A DNA stretch of 64,000 bases from Bog-473 sp963828825 (GTDB taxonomy: Bacteria > Actinomycetota > Acidimicrobiia > Acidimicrobiales > RAAP-2). This document shows positions 1 to 10,641 of this stretch, one piece after another. Below the pieces are notes generated by a model that had not been told where the DNA came from, did no database searches, and worked only from the letters and a program-made list of their open reading frames with translations. Both the position numbers and the translations under genes were made by a program. Location of the stretch: the NCBI GenBank assembly GCA_963828825.1, contig CAWHGF010000007.1:1302001-1366000 (forward strand). The letters run 5' to 3'. Numbering within the stretch: the stretch's first letter is position 1; each line of letters begins with the position of its first letter.

Positions 1-1
1 A

Positions 2-1231
2 GGCATCACCAATAGCGTCGGCGAACAGGGCCAGGCGGTGTCGGCAGCCAACACCCTGATCCCCTTCCACTTCCCGACGTCGAGCCTGGCCTACTTCCAG
101 TTCGTGTTCGCGGCCATCACCCCGCTGCTGTTCCTGGGGAGCGTGCTCGGGCGCATCAAGTTCCTCGCCTGGTGCCTGCTCGTCCCGCTGTGGTCGACCT
201 TCGTCTACGGCGTCGACGCCTTCCTGCTCTGGGGCGGCGGGTACTTCGCCCAGGAAGGAGCACTGGACTTCTCGGGTGGTTATGTCATCCACATGTCGGC
301 CGGTGTGTCGGGTTTCGTCGCAGCCTGGGTCCTCGGGCCACGGCTCCTCCGAGATCGGCAGCATGCCTTGCCCAACAACCTGGTGATGGCGGCGGTCGGG
401 GCCGGCATCCTGTGGCTGGGTTGGAACGGCTTCAACGGCGGAGACCCGTACTACGCGGGCGCCTCCATGGCGGGGGCCGTGATCAACACGAACATCGCCA
501 CCGCCACCGGCGTCATCGTCTGGATGATTCTCGACGCCGTGGGGACCAAGGAGAAGAAGCCCACCTTCCTGGGGGGTGTCAACGGCATGATCTGCGGCCT
601 GGTCGGGATCACACCGTGCGCCGGCTGGGTCAACGGCCGGGGCGCCATCTACGTCGGTGCCATCTGCTGCGCCGTGGTCTGGGTGTGCTGGAACTTCCTC
701 TCGAAGGTGCCGCCGTTCTCGAGGGTCGACGACGCCCTCGGCGTCGTCTACACCCACGGTATCGCCGGCTTCTTCGGAGGCATGTTGCTGGGTATCTTCG
801 GTGACCCGAACATGATCGAGTACGGCTGCGGCCACCTCAATGCGGCCGGGCAGGTCGTCGCGACCTCGCCGGCGACGTACTCCACCGCCACGGCCAAATG
901 CGTGATCACGTCGGTGAACGGACTGATGTACACCGGGTCGGCCCACCAGTTGTGGGAACAGTTCCGAGCGGCCATCTTCGTCATCATCTGGTCCGCCCTG
1001 ATCACCTTCATCCTCATGAAGGTCATCGGCTGGGTCCTGCGTGGTGCCCGCTACAAGGACGAGATCCTCGAAGTCGGCGATCTCGCCATCCACGGCGAGG
1101 AGGCCTTCCCCGAGGAGACCCTCGCCATGCGCTCGGACGGCGCCTTCGCGCTGGCCGGTCTCGACAAGGGTGGTTCCGCTTCTCCGGAACCCGATGATCC
1201 ATCGCCACCACCCGGTGGCGGCGGTTCCTAG
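2..1231 (+). CDS. amt: Ammonium transporter (Amt/Rh family), 5' end missing
   Basis: Membrane channel that moves ammonium/ammonia into the cell. The reading frame is open to the left edge, so the N-terminal helices lie outside the window; an internal GTG at 38 should not be taken as the start. About 410 residues remain. Numbering from that GTG, the two pore histidines are visible as H85 in YVIHMSAGVSG and H240 in THGIAGFFGG, with the family motif LGWNGFNGG near 128-135. Roughly ten hydrophobic segments follow one another up to residue 345. The last ~50 residues form a soluble tail rich in Pro and Gly. The PII gene starts 33 bases downstream, the usual amt-glnK pairing in which PII blocks the channel when nitrogen is plentiful. 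Identification is firm. Confidence 0.95.
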   Translation, partial: GITNSVGEQGQAVSAANTLIPFHFPTSSLAYFQFVFAAITPLLFLGSVLGRIKFLAWCLLVPLWSTFVYGVDAFLLWGGGYFAQEGALDFSGGYVIHMSAGVSGFVAAWVLGPRLLRDRQHALPNNLVMAAVGAGILWLGWNGFNGGDPYYAGASMAGAVINTNIATATGVIVWMILDAVGTKEKKPTFLGGVNGMICGLVGITPCAGWVNGRGAIYVGAICCAVVWVCWNFLSKVPPFSRVDDALGVVYTHGIAGFFGGMLLGIFGDPNMIEYGCGHLNAAGQVVATSPATYSTATAKCVITSVNGLMYTGSAHQLWEQFRAAIFVIIWSALITFILMKVIGWVLRGARYKDEILEVGDLAIHGEEAFPEETLAMRSDGAFALAGLDKGGSASPEPDDPSPPPGGGGS

Positions 1232-1264
1232 GCCCGGTCACTGAGAACGAAAGGAGATCGACAA

Positions 1265-1603
1265 ATGAAGCTGATCGTGGCAGTCCTCAAGCCGTTCAAG
1301 CTCGACGACGTCAAGGAGACCTTGAAGAACCTCGGAGTGCAGGGCATGACCCTGACCGAGGCGCAGGGTTTCGGACGCCAGCGGGGGCACACCGAGGTGT
1401 ACCGCGGTGCGGAATACGAGGTGGACTTCGTCCCCAAGATCCGTGTCGAGGTGCTGGTGGAAGACGGCCAGACCGACGAGGTGGTCGACGCCATCGTCGC
1501 CTCGGCCTCCACCGGCAAGATCGGCGACGGCAAGGTGTGGGTCCTCCCTGTCGAAGCCGTGGTGCGCGTGCGCACCGGAGAACGCGGGGCTGACGCGTTG
1601 TAG
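1265..1603 (+). CDS. glnK: Nitrogen regulatory PII protein (GlnB/GlnK)
   Basis: Small trimeric signal protein that senses 2-oxoglutarate, ATP and ADP and controls the ammonium channel and nitrogen enzymes. At 112 residues it has the family's standard length. The T-loop signature YRGAEYEVDFVPK is at 46-58 and contains Tyr51, the residue that is uridylylated or, in actinobacteria, adenylylated. The C-terminal signature TGKIGDGKVWV is also present. An AGGAG ribosome site at about 1251-1255 precedes the ATG. Because the gene directly follows amt, the GlnK role (docking on the channel) is more likely than GlnB, but the sequence alone cannot separate them. No glnD follows; the next genes are on the opposite strand. 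Confidence 0.95.
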   Translation: MKLIVAVLKPFKLDDVKETLKNLGVQGMTLTEAQGFGRQRGHTEVYRGAEYEVDFVPKIRVEVLVEDGQTDEVVDAIVASASTGKIGDGKVWVLPVEAVVRVRTGERGADAL

Positions 1604-1630
1604 GACGCAGCAGTCCTGTAGACAGTCGGT

Positions 1631-1662
1631 CAGGCCGGGGCGCGGCGAGGTGCCCCGGCCTG
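1631..1662 (+). terminator. GC-rich hairpin after glnK
   Basis: Perfect 11-bp inverted repeat CAGGCCGGGGC (1631-1641) / GCCCCGGCCTG (1652-1662) with a 10-base loop, 28 bases past the glnK stop and between convergent genes. There is no T-run, as is usual for actinobacterial terminators. It could serve both strands. Confidence 0.6.
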
Positions 1663-1775
1663 CCGCTGTCCGGGGGCTCGTTGCCGCGGCCGGTCCGGGC
1701 AATGACGGGCGGACGGGTGAGCGAGCACCGTGCTGCCGTTCAGTCGAGCACCGCGCTGCCGTTCAGTGTGGTGGT

Positions 1776-1976
1776 TCAGTCCTGTTTGGCCGGCGGCCGG
1801 CCCCGCCTGGGCAGGGGGGCCGCCTGCTGGGGCATGCGCCCGGCGTCGGTCAGCGCCCGGCGCAGGAGCATCTCGATCTGCGCGTTGACGCTGCGCAGGT
1901 CGTCGTTGGCCCACCGCATCAGCGCGTCGTGGACGGCGGGATCGATGCGCAGCAGGACCTGCCGCCGTTCGCTCAC
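1776..1976 (-). CDS. Ribbon-helix-helix (Arc/HicB-like) DNA-binding protein
   Basis: A 66-residue protein. Residues 4-48 (QVLLRIDPAVHDALMRWAND, then a second helix rich in Arg) match the strand-helix-helix pattern of Arc/MetJ-type proteins. The tail (PLPRRGRPPAKQD) is basic and carries an AT-hook-like RGRPP. The GTG start at 1976 overlaps the TGA of the SPFH gene by the GTGA arrangement, so the two are probably translationally coupled. I recall SPFH genes of actinobacteria being followed by small proteins of this type. Possible role: regulator of its own operon through the palindrome at 2916-2940. It is not a typical toxin-antitoxin pair because no toxin is adjacent. Confidence 0.75.
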   Translation of the reverse strand: MSERRQVLLRIDPAVHDALMRWANDDLRSVNAQIEMLLRRALTDAGRMPQQAAPLPRRGRPPAKQD

Positions 1977-2897
1977 GTATAGAGCGAACCCGTGTTCACG
2001 ACGGGCGACGGCGGCTGGTCCCCGCACAGCACCACCATCAGGTTGCTCACCATGCTGGCGGTGCGCTCCTCGTCGAGGGAGACGACGCCGCCCTCGTTGA
2101 GCCGGCTGAGCGCCATCTCGACCATGCCGACGGCCCCTTCCACGATGCGCGAGCGGGCGGCCACGACGGCGTTGGCCTGCTGGCGGCGCAGCATCGCCTG
2201 CGCGATCTCCTGGGCGTAGGCGAGGTGGGAGATCCGTACCTCCACGATCTCGAGCCCGGCGATGGACGACCCGCTCGGCCACCTCGCCCGCCAGCTCGCC
2301 GGCGACGATGTCGGTCGAGCCGCGCAGCGACGTCCCGGCCCCGGTGGTGTCGTCGTAGGGGTGACTCACGGCGACGTGGCGCAGGGCGGACTCGGCCTGG
2401 ACCGAGATGAAGTCGACGAAATTGTCCACGGCGTAACTCGACTTGGCCGTGTCGGCCACCTGCCAGACCACGATGGCGGCGATCTCGACCGGGTTGCCGT
2501 CGGCGTCGTTGACCTTGAGATGGTTGGTCTCGAAGTTGCGCACCCGGATGCTGACCCGGCGGCGCACGGTGAGCGGAGCCACCCACCAGAAGCCAGACCG
2601 GCGCACCGTGCCGATGTAGCGGCCGAAGAACTGGATCACCGAGGTCTGCCCCGGGGGGACGATGACCAGCGAGGTGGCGATGAGGACGAAGACCAGGATC
2701 GGCAGCCACAGCCAGGCCCTGGCATTGAGCCCGGCGAGGACCATGCCGCCGACGCAGACGAGGAGGGCGAGGACGCCGAACCACCCGTTGACGGCGAAGG
2801 CGGGGCGCTCGGTGATGTCGACCCGGGCCCCCAGGTGGCCGACGGGCGTGGTGGCGGGTGCTGGTGTCTCGGCGCTGCTCATGCTGTCCTGCGACAT
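1973..2897 (-). CDS. SPFH/band 7 (stomatin-like) membrane protein, one frame break
   Basis: Scaffold-type membrane protein of the stomatin/prohibitin/flotillin superfamily, about 307 residues once one extra base near 2262 is discounted. After a Pro/Ala-rich N terminus come two hydrophobic segments (about residues 38-55 and 63-82), then the band 7 domain (VIVPPGQTSVIQFFGRYIGT onward) and a helical part, readable in the shifted frame, containing VRISHLAYAQEIAQAMLRRQ. The break reads GTCGTCCATCGCC where GTCGTCATCGCC would restore the family sequence. The ATG at 2897 has a strong GGAGGAG site ten bases upstream. It is the first gene of a two-gene operon with the ribbon-helix-helix gene. The frame break is probably a sequencing error. 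Confidence 0.8.
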
Positions 2898-2915
2898 TGG
2901 GTCTCCTCCGACATT

Positions 2916-2940
2916 AAGTGATAGCTAATAGATATCACTT
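2916..2940 (-). promoter_or_regulatory. AT-rich palindrome upstream of the SPFH operon
   Basis: Perfect 8-bp inverted repeat AAGTGATA (2916-2923) / TATCACTT (2933-2940) with a 9-base spacer, 18 bases before the SPFH start codon and just upstream of its ribosome site. It is strikingly AT-rich against the local background, as expected for a promoter overlapped by an operator. The ribbon-helix-helix protein of the same operon is the obvious candidate ligand, by inference. Confidence 0.55.
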
Positions 2941-2986
2941 TTTCGACCCGCTGGCTACCCCCTCTCGCGCGGGGGAGTCGGGAGCG

Positions 2987-3757
2987 TCAGCCGATGGGCT
3001 GGTCGGCCTGGCGGGCCACGGCGGCGGCGGCCTCGGCGGCCGCCTCGGGGTCGCCCAGGTAGTCGGCCGAGTGCACGGAGAGGTCGTCGTTGAGGCGCAT
3101 GCGGTAGGGGATGCCGGTCGGGACCTCGAGCTCGGTGATGGCGTCGTCGGCGATCCGCTCCAGGACCTTGCGCAGGGCGCGGATGGAGTTGCCGTGGGCG
3201 GCGACCAGGACGGCGCCCGCACCCTCGGCCGCAGCGCCCCGCAGGTCGGGGACGATCACGGACTCCCAGTACGGCACGACGCGGCGGACCACGTCGGCCA
3301 GGCACTCGGTGCGGGGCAGGTCGGCCGGGTCGAGGCCGCGGTAGCGGGGGTCGCCAGCCACGTCATAGGGGTTGTCGGGGGAGAGCGGCGGGGGCGGGGT
3401 GTCGTAGCTGCGGCGCCACCGCTGGAGCTGCTCGGCCCCGAACTCCTGCTTGATGGCGGCCTTGTTCTTGCCCTGCAGGTCCCCGTAGTGGCGCTCGTTG
3501 AGGCGCCAGTCGCGCCGGACCGGGAGCCAGCTGCGGCCGGCGGCGGCGAGGGCCAGCTCGGCCGTGCGGATGGCCCGGGTGAGGACCGAGGTGTGGAGGA
3601 GGCGCAGGTCGAGGTCGTCGGTGGCGGCCAGGAGCTCGCCGCCGGCCCGGGCCTCGGCCTCCCCGGCGGGGGTCAGGTCGACGTCGACCCACCCCGTGAA
3701 GAGGTTCTCGGCGTTCCAGGTGGACTGCCCGTGGCGGATCAGGACCAGATCGAGCAC
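2987..3757 (-). CDS. gpmA: 2,3-bisphosphoglycerate-dependent phosphoglycerate mutase
   Basis: Cytosolic glycolytic enzyme interconverting 3- and 2-phosphoglycerate through a phosphohistidine. The 256-residue length is normal for the dPGM family. The phosphoacceptor motif LIRHGQSTWN places the catalytic His at 9. The substrate-binding stretch RLNERHYGDLQGKNK is at 85-99 and the second active-site His is in AAHGNSIRAL at 188. The GTG start at 3757 gives the standard N terminus. It is the only gene between the SPFH operon and the divergent dnaK operon, with its own promoter region shared back to back with the heat-shock promoter. Confidence 0.95.
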   Translation of the reverse strand: MLDLVLIRHGQSTWNAENLFTGWVDVDLTPAGEAEARAGGELLAATDDLDLRLLHTSVLTRAIRTAELALAAAGRSWLPVRRDWRLNERHYGDLQGKNKAAIKQEFGAEQLQRWRRSYDTPPPPLSPDNPYDVAGDPRYRGLDPADLPRTECLADVVRRVVPYWESVIVPDLRGAAAEGAGAVLVAAHGNSIRALRKVLERIADDAITELEVPTGIPYRMRLNDDLSVHSADYLGDPEAAAEAAAAVARQADQPIG

Positions 3758-3837
3758 GTCACCAGCGTAGGTGGGCCCGGCGGAAGGGTGTAACCCACCT
3801 GGTCAGCGGTGGTGGAAACCGGGGTGGCAACCATCGC

Positions 3838-3867
3838 CTCAAGAATCTTGACACATAGGGACTCAAC
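3838..3867 (+). promoter_or_regulatory. HAIR-like HspR operator upstream of dnaK
   Basis: The HspR-associated inverted repeat consensus is CTTGAGT-N7-ACTCAAG. Positions 3847-3867 read CTTGACA-N7-ACTCAAC, matching 5 of 7 and 6 of 7 positions with the exact spacing. A further half-site CTCAAG at 3838-3843 makes the overlapping perfect palindrome TCAAGA-A-TCTTGA (3839-3851). The gene for HspR is the fourth gene of this operon, so the site closes an autoregulatory loop. Confidence 0.8.
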
Positions 3868-3878
3868 TTTGGTACACT
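3848..3878 (+). promoter_or_regulatory. dnaK operon promoter
   Basis: A consensus -35 TTGACA (3848-3853) and a -10 TACACT (3873-3878) are separated by 19 bases. The -35 lies inside the HAIR element, so bound HspR would block RNA polymerase. Transcription would start near 3885 and leave a leader of about 115 bases before the dnaK ATG. Confidence 0.65.
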
Positions 3879-4000
3879 GGGCAGGCAAGCAGCGACAGAG
3901 TGCCGAACCACGACAGCGCAACGACTGAACGAATCGACTGGGCACTGCGGCGCCGGACGGAACCGGCAAGAGAGACGACAGAGCGGAAGGAATTGAAGAT

Positions 4001-5868
<1,868 letters not shown>

Positions 5869-5872
<4 letters not shown>

Positions 5873-6465
5873 GCTTCGGCGACGAGGTCTTCCCCGAGGA
5901 GGAGCCCGTCTCCTCTGAGGCCGAGACCGAGGCCGAGGTTGCGCCGGGAGGACCGGGGGAGGTGAAGGGGCGGCACGCCGCCGCCCCCGACCCGGGCCTG
6001 GCCGAGGAGGCCGACCCCCTGGAACTGCTGGCGCGCGAGCGGGACGAGTACCTGTTCGCGCTCCAGCGCACGCAGGCCGACTTCGAGAACTACCGCAAGC
6101 GGATCGCCCGCCAGCAGGAGGAGCAGGCCGCGCGCGCCTCGCAGCACCTGGTGGAAAAGCTGCTGCCGGTGCTCGACGCGCTCGACCTGGCCGAGAACCA
6201 CCTGCACGAGTCGTTCGAAGTGAGCGAGGGCGCCAAGGCGCTGCACGCCTCGCGGGCGATGCTGATGGACATCCTCTCGAGGGAAGGCCTCGAGCGGGTC
6301 GACCAGCCCGAGGTCCTCTTCGACCCGTCGGTGCACGACGCTGTCGCGCACGCGGACGGGGAGGGCGGTCCCGGTGGCGAGACCGTGGTGGAGGAGGTAC
6401 TGCGCTCCGGTTACCGCTGGAAGGGGCAGGTGCTGCGGCCCGCCATGGTCCGCGTGCGGGGGTGA
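5869..6465 (+). CDS. grpE: Nucleotide exchange factor GrpE
   Basis: Releases ADP from DnaK. It has 198 residues: an acidic N-terminal tail (to ~45), a long helix containing LQRTQADFENYRKRIARQQEE around 62-85 that forms the dimer coiled coil, and the C-terminal beta domain with the GrpE signature VLRSGYRWKGQVLRPAMVRV at the very end. The ATG at 5869 overlaps the dnaK TGA by four bases, implying coupled translation and matched amounts. dnaJ begins eight bases after the stop. Confidence 0.96.
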
Positions 6466-6473
6466 ACTGACCC

Positions 6474-7580
6474 ATGGCCGCACAGCGTGAATGGTTCGAG
6501 AAGGACTACTACAAGGTGCTCGGCGTCGTCCCGACGGCGTCGGACAGGGAGATCACGCGCGCCTATCGGAAGCTGGCGAAGGAGCATCATCCAGACGCCA
6601 ACCCGGGTTCGGAGGAGCGCTTCAAGGAGATCAGCGCCGCCTACGACGTCCTGGGTGACGCCGAGAAGCGCAAGGAGTACGACGAGGTCCGCGCGCACGG
6701 GCCGGTCGGCGGCTTCGGCGCACCGGGTGGCGGGACCTTCCGCATGGAGGACATGGGCGACCTGAGCGACCTTTTCGGGGGTCTCTTCGGCAGTGGCGGT
6801 CGCACCCGCACCACGCAGCGCGGCCCGCAGCGGGGCGCCGACATGGAGGCGCAGCTGCACCTGTCCTTCGAGGACGCGGTGCACGGCGTCACGACGTCGG
6901 TCAACGTGCCCCAAGAGGTGCGCTGCTCGAACTGCCGCGGCAGCGGGGCCGCACCCGGCACCTCGACGCACACCTGCCCGCGCTGCGGGGGGACCGGGAG
7001 CCTCAATGACAACCAGGGACTGTTCTCCCTCAGCACGGTCTGCCCGGACTGCATGGGCCGGGGCACGCTGTTCGACACGCCGTGCCCGGTCTGCCACGGC
7101 ACGGGCACCGAGCACAAGGTGCGCGCGGTCAAGGTCCGGATCCCCGCCGGGGTCGAGGACGGCCAGCGCATCAGGGTCAAGGGACGGGGCGCGCCTGGCC
7201 AGGGCATGGCGCCACCCGGCGATCTCTACGTGATCGTCCACGTGGCCAAGCACCCGATCTTCGGGCGCAGCGGGCGCAACCTGACCATCACGGTGCCGAT
7301 CACCTACCCGGAGGCGGCGCTGGGGACGACGATTACGGTGCCCACGCTCGACGGCAAGGTGACGCTGAAGGTGCCGCCGGGCACGTCGTCGGGCAAGGTG
7401 CTGCGCGTGCGCGGCCGCGGTGTGCCGTCGGGGTCGGGCCGCAACGGCAAGAAGCCGGGCGACCTGCTGGTCAAGGTGGAGGTCGTGGTGCCGACGGAGC
7501 TCACCGACGAGCAGAAGGCGGCGCTGGAGTCGCTGGCCGCGGTGACGGAGCCGGCGCCACGGATCGCGGTGGAGGGATGA
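6474..7580 (+). CDS. dnaJ: Chaperone DnaJ (Hsp40, zinc-finger type)
   Basis: Co-chaperone that delivers substrates and stimulates DnaK ATPase. It has 368 residues. The J domain (about 8-72) carries the essential HPD at 39-41. A Gly/Phe-rich linker with a DLSDLFGGLFG stretch follows. Four CxxCxGxG zinc-binding repeats lie at about 150-215 (CSNCRGSG, CPRCGGTG, CPDCMGRG, CPVCHGTG), then the two substrate-binding beta domains. This is the canonical type I architecture. Between its stop and hspR lies a short stretch of GTGAGTGCTGTG-like direct repeats (about 7580-7630). Confidence 0.97.
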   Translation: MAAQREWFEKDYYKVLGVVPTASDREITRAYRKLAKEHHPDANPGSEERFKEISAAYDVLGDAEKRKEYDEVRAHGPVGGFGAPGGGTFRMEDMGDLSDLFGGLFGSGGRTRTTQRGPQRGADMEAQLHLSFEDAVHGVTTSVNVPQEVRCSNCRGSGAAPGTSTHTCPRCGGTGSLNDNQGLFSLSTVCPDCMGRGTLFDTPCPVCHGTGTEHKVRAVKVRIPAGVEDGQRIRVKGRGAPGQGMAPPGDLYVIVHVAKHPIFGRSGRNLTITVPITYPEAALGTTITVPTLDGKVTLKVPPGTSSGKVLRVRGRGVPSGSGRNGKKPGDLLVKVEVVVPTELTDEQKAALESLAAVTEPAPRIAVEG

Positions 7581-7632
7581 GTGCTGTGAGTGGGGTGAGT
7601 GCTGTGGGTGCAGGGAGTGGGGTGATGAGGTG

Positions 7633-8022
7633 ATGACCGACCGCGACGCCAACCAGGCGGTCTATGTGATCTCGGTGGCGGCCGAGCTCACCGGGATGCA
7701 TCCGCAGACGCTGCGCATCTACGAGCGCAAGGGCCTGCTCGACCCGTCGCGCACCAGCGGCGGGAGCCGGCGCTTCTCGGAGCACGACCTCGAGCGCCTC
7801 CGCCACATTCAGGAGCTGACCTCCACCGGGCTCAACCTCGAAGGGGTGCGCCGGGTGCTGCAGCTGGAATCCGAGCTGGCCCGGCTGCGCGAGGAGCTGG
7901 TGCAGGTGCGGGCCCAGGCGCTCGAGACCGTGGCCGCCACGCACCGCCAGTACCGGCGCGACCTGGTGCCACTGCGCCAGTCGCCCGTGCCCTTCCGGCG
8001 ACGGACCGGCACGGCCAACTGA
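7633..8022 (+). CDS. hspR: Heat-shock repressor HspR (MerR family)
   Basis: Transcriptional repressor of the dnaK regulon. It has 129 residues, with a MerR-type winged helix at the N terminus (VYVISVAAELTGMHPQTLRI, then GGSRRFSEHDLERL) and a following coiled helix rich in Leu, Glu and Arg (LQLESELARLREELVQVRAQ). The family binds HAIR sites together with DnaK as co-repressor. A matching HAIR lies upstream of dnaK, 3.8 kb away at the head of the same operon. Either GTG 7630 or ATG 7633 could initiate; the ATG is preferred. The C-terminal tail (about 30 residues) is basic and lacks a recognisable motif. Confidence 0.92.
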   Translation: MTDRDANQAVYVISVAAELTGMHPQTLRIYERKGLLDPSRTSGGSRRFSEHDLERLRHIQELTSTGLNLEGVRRVLQLESELARLREELVQVRAQALETVAATHRQYRRDLVPLRQSPVPFRRRTGTAN

Positions 8023-8151
8023 CACGCACGGCCAACAGGCCACGAACGGAAAAGCAAGAGAGACCGAGAGACCGAAAGACCCGTTGGACAAGACGAAGGA
8101 CACGACCACGAATTCGCGCAACACGCCGCACGACATGAGAAGGGCGAGCCG

Positions 8152-10641
8152 GTGCCGATAGACCCAGAACGTTGGACGAACAACACGAAGGCCGCCTTCA
8201 GCGCGGCGACGGGCCACGCCGCCTCGTCGAACCATCCCGAGCTGACGCCGGCCCATCTGCTCGACGCCCTGCTGCAACAGCAGGAGACCATGACGCGCCC
8301 GCTGCTGTCGCAGGTCGGGGTCGACCCCGACGTGTTGGCCGGCAGGGTGCACGAGCAGCTGTCGCGCCTGCCGCGGGCCGAGGGCGGCGCGGAGCCCGGC
8401 CTGTCGCGTGACGCCCGGGAGGTGCTGGAGGCGGCGGACCAGAACCGCCGGGACCTCGGGGACGACTACGTGTCGGTGGAGCATCTCGTGCTGGCGTTGG
8501 CCGACCAGATCGGCGTCACCAGGGACGCGCTGCTCGCCGCGTTGCGGACGGTGCGGGGCAATCACCGCGTGTCGACGCCGGACCCCGAGCAGACCTACCA
8601 GGCCCTGGCCAAGTACGGGCGTGACCTGACCGAGGCGGCGCGCGAGGGAAAGCTCGATCCGGTCATCGGGCGCGACGAGGAGATCCGCCGGGTCATTCAG
8701 GTGCTGTCGCGCCGCACCAAGAACAACCCCGTCCTCATCGGCGAGCCCGGTGTGGGCAAGACGGCCATCGTCGAGGGACTGGCCAACCGCATCATCGAGG
8801 GCGACGTGCCCGAGGGCCTGAAGGGCAAGCGGGTGATCGCGCTCGACCTGGCTTCCATGGTGGCCGGCGCCAAGTACCGCGGCGAATTCGAGGAGCGCCT
8901 GAAGGCGGTGCTCAAGGAGATCACCGACGCCGAGGGCGAGATCGTCACCTTCATTGACGAGCTGCACACGATCGTCGGCGCGGGTGCGGCCGAGGGCGCC
9001 ATGGATGCCGGCCAGATGATCAAGCCGATGCTGGCCCGGGGCGAACTGCGCCTGATCGGTGCCACCACGCTCGACGAGTACCGCACCTCTATTGAGAAGG
9101 ACGCCGCACTGGAGCGGCGCTTCCAGCCCGTCTTCGTCGGGGAGCCGTCGGTGGAGGACACGATCGCCATCCTGCGCGGACTCTCCGAGCGCTACATGGC
9201 GCACCACAAGGTGCGGATTCAGGACGCCGCGCTGGTGGCCGCCGCCGTATTGTCGGACCGTTACGTCACCGGGCGCTTCCTGCCCGACAAGGCCATCGAC
9301 CTCATTGACGAAGCGGCGTCGAAGCTGCGCATTGAGATCGACTCCATGCCGACCGAGCTCGACCAGATCTCGCGGCGCATCCGCCAGCTCGAGATCGAGA
9401 AACTGGCGCTGGAGAAGGAGAGCGACGACGCGTCGAAGGAGCGCCTCGAGCGTCTGCAGCGCGAGCTGGCCGAGATGAGCGAGCAGCGCGACTCCATGGC
9501 GGCCCACTGGGAGCAGGAGAAGAGCTACCTCAACGCGGTCAGCCAGCTGCAGGAGGAGAAGAACAGCAAGGAAGAGGAGGCGGCCCGGCTGGAGCGCGAC
9601 GCCGACCTCGCCGGCGCCGCGGCCATCCGCTACGGCGAGCTGCCCGACCTGGAGCGCCGCATCGCGGAGGCCAACGAGGACCTGGCCAAGCTGCAGGCCG
9701 ACTCGCGCTTCTTGAAGGAGGAGGTTGACCCCGAGGACATCGCCGAGGTGGTGAGCCGCTGGACCGGCGTGCCCGTGTCGCGGCTCATGGAGGGCGAGGT
9801 GCAGAAGCTGGTGCGGCTCGAGTCCACCCTCCACGAGCGCGTGGTGGGGCAAGACGAGGCGGTCTCCGCCGTGGCCAACGCCATCCGGCGCAGCCGGGCC
9901 GGCCTGAGCGACCCCAACCGGCCCATCGGGTCCTTCCTCTTCCTGGGGCCGACCGGCGTAGGCAAGACCGAGCTGGCCCGTGCCCTGGCCGAGTACCTCT
10001 TCGACGACGAGCGGGCGATGATCCGCATCGACATGAGCGAGTACCAGGAGAAGCACACCGTGTCGCGCCTCGTGGGCGCGCCGCCGGGGTATGTCGGCTA
10101 CGACGAGGGCGGGCAGCTGACCGAGGCGGTGCGGCGGCGGCCGTATTCGGTCGTACTGCTCGACGAGCTGGAGAAGGCGCACCCCGACGTGTTCAACATC
10201 TTGCTACAGGTGCTCGAGGACGGGCGCCTCACCGACGGCCAGGGCCGCACCGTGGACTTCACCAACACGGTGCTCATCATGACCTCGAACCTCAAGGGCG
10301 AGCCGTCGGACTACTTCAAGCCCGAGTTCATCAACCGCATCGACGAGATCGTGCGCTTCAAGCCGCTGAGCGAGGACGACCTGGCGGTCATCGTCGGGAT
10401 CCAGCTGGACCGGCTGCGCGCGCGCCTGGCCGAGCGCCGGCTCTCACTCGTGGTGACGCCCGAGGCGGAGCAGTGGTTGGCCCACGCCGGCTACGACCCC
10501 GACTACGGCGCCCGCCCGCTGCGGCGGGTCTTGCAGCGTTCCATTGAGGACCCGCTGGCGCTGGCGCTGCTGGAGGGTCGCTACGTCGAGGGGGCAACGG
10601 TCACCGTTTCGGTGGACGACGACCAGATCGTGCTGCACTGA
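8152..10641 (+). CDS. clpB: ATP-dependent disaggregase ClpB
   Basis: Hexameric AAA+ machine that pulls aggregated proteins apart together with DnaK. It has 829 residues from a GTG start. An N-terminal Clp repeat domain (to ~145) is followed by the first ATPase domain with Walker A GEPGVGKT near 198-205 and Walker B VTFIDELH near 265. A coiled-coil middle domain spans ~405-525, and the second ATPase domain has GPTGVGKT near 600 and VVLLDELEKAH near 667. After TSNL the usual loop is shortened to KGEPSDYF before KPEFINR, which accounts for a length below the common ~860. It begins 129 bases after hspR on the same strand, so it is probably part of the HspR regulon. Confidence 0.97.
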   Translation: MPIDPERWTNNTKAAFSAATGHAASSNHPELTPAHLLDALLQQQETMTRPLLSQVGVDPDVLAGRVHEQLSRLPRAEGGAEPGLSRDAREVLEAADQNRRDLGDDYVSVEHLVLALADQIGVTRDALLAALRTVRGNHRVSTPDPEQTYQALAKYGRDLTEAAREGKLDPVIGRDEEIRRVIQVLSRRTKNNPVLIGEPGVGKTAIVEGLANRIIEGDVPEGLKGKRVIALDLASMVAGAKYRGEFEERLKAVLKEITDAEGEIVTFIDELHTIVGAGAAEGAMDAGQMIKPMLARGELRLIGATTLDEYRTSIEKDAALERRFQPVFVGEPSVEDTIAILRGLSERYMAHHKVRIQDAALVAAAVLSDRYVTGRFLPDKAIDLIDEAASKLRIEIDSMPTELDQISRRIRQLEIEKLALEKESDDASKERLERLQRELAEMSEQRDSMAAHWEQEKSYLNAVSQLQEEKNSKEEEAARLERDADLAGAAAIRYGELPDLERRIAEANEDLAKLQADSRFLKEEVDPEDIAEVVSRWTGVPVSRLMEGEVQKLVRLESTLHERVVGQDEAVSAVANAIRRSRAGLSDPNRPIGSFLFLGPTGVGKTELARALAEYLFDDERAMIRIDMSEYQEKHTVSRLVGAPPGYVGYDEGGQLTEAVRRRPYSVVLLDELEKAHPDVFNILLQVLEDGRLTDGQGRTVDFTNTVLIMTSNLKGEPSDYFKPEFINRIDEIVRFKPLSEDDLAVIVGIQLDRLRARLAERRLSLVVTPEAEQWLAHAGYDPDYGARPLRRVLQRSIEDPLALALLEGRYVEGATVTVSVDDDQIVLH

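Noticed and set aside
7501..10182. 893-codon open frame antisense to dnaJ-hspR-clpB
   Set aside because: A by-product of high GC and biased third positions in clpB; His/Val/Gly-rich low-complexity sequence without motifs.
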